Assembly (NCBI GenBank): GCA_947454295.1
Contig: CANGMO010000131.1
Span: 1-6,579, forward strand
From: Verrucomicrobiota bacterium
Lineage (GTDB): Bacteria; Verrucomicrobiota; Verrucomicrobiia; Limisphaerales; UBA9464
DNA: 6,579 nt
Direction of reading: 5' to 3'
The notes beneath the pieces are model-generated. The model worked only from the letters and a program-made list of their open reading frames with translations, was not told where the DNA came from and did no database searches. Shown here in pieces: positions 6,503 to 6,579 of this stretch (position 1 is the stretch's first letter; each line of letters opens with the position of its first letter). Position numbers and translations under genes: made by a program.

Positions 6503-6552
6503 TTGAAAATCTAAATCCGGCCCGTTTTCAGGGTCGGCAAAGCCGGGGAGGC

Positions 6553-6579
6553 TTAGTAACGGGGACGGAAACCGCCCTC
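6553..6579 (-). CDS. C-terminal end of an unidentified gene (last 8 codons and stop)
   Basis: On the minus strand the window begins inside a frame reading EGGFRPRY followed by TAA at 6553-6555. Support that this is a real gene end is indirect: a strong minus-strand terminator follows 50 bases later. A Gly/Arg/aromatic-rich tail of this kind is common at the end of glycine-rich RNA-binding (RRM) proteins and some DEAD-box helicases, but eight residues cannot identify the protein. The function is left open. Confidence 0.5.
   Translation of the reverse strand, partial: EGGFRPRY

Overview
This is a GC-rich bacterial window with compact protein-coding layout: seven supported genes or gene parts, no RNA genes, no mobile element and no CRISPR array. 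The stand-alone infA, the absence of Shine-Dalgarno sequences at the chosen starts and the general style of the proteins would fit a Verrucomicrobiota-like or related lineage. That placement is an impression from the sequence, not a test.

Left block, minus strand (1-2105). A carbon-nitrogen hydrolase (nitrilase superfamily amidase) is followed 41 bases later by a UbiD-family prenylated-FMN decarboxylase whose C-terminus runs off the left edge. They are probably one transcript, reading leftward from a short divergent intergenic region (about 2106-2194).

Middle block, plus strand (2195-5995). A zinc-ribbon SAM-dependent methyltransferase overlaps a RidA-family protein by the four bases ATGA. 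Nine bases later comes a PLP fold-type III enzyme of the D-threonine aldolase / D-serine dehydratase family. After 88 bases comes an M19 (membrane/renal dipeptidase family) metallopeptidase with its full metal-ligand set. The last three make biochemical sense together. M19 peptidases can release D-amino acids from dipeptides, the PLP enzyme would cleave or deaminate a D-beta-hydroxy amino acid, and RidA proteins hydrolyse the reactive enamine/imine that PLP dehydratases release. I read this as a candidate D-amino-acid scavenging cassette, with the methyltransferase's role unknown.

Right block, minus strand (5996-6579). infA (translation initiation factor IF-1) converges on the dipeptidase gene. 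A perfect 10-bp GC hairpin at 6053-6080 lies between them and can terminate both. Upstream of infA is another strong minus-strand terminator (6465-6502), belonging to a gene of which only the last eight codons and stop are inside the window.

Nothing here looks like a clearly new defence or mobile system. The points most worth a second look are the D-amino-acid cassette, the methyltransferase-RidA coupling, and an apparent Gln in place of a metal-ligand His in the UbiD protein.
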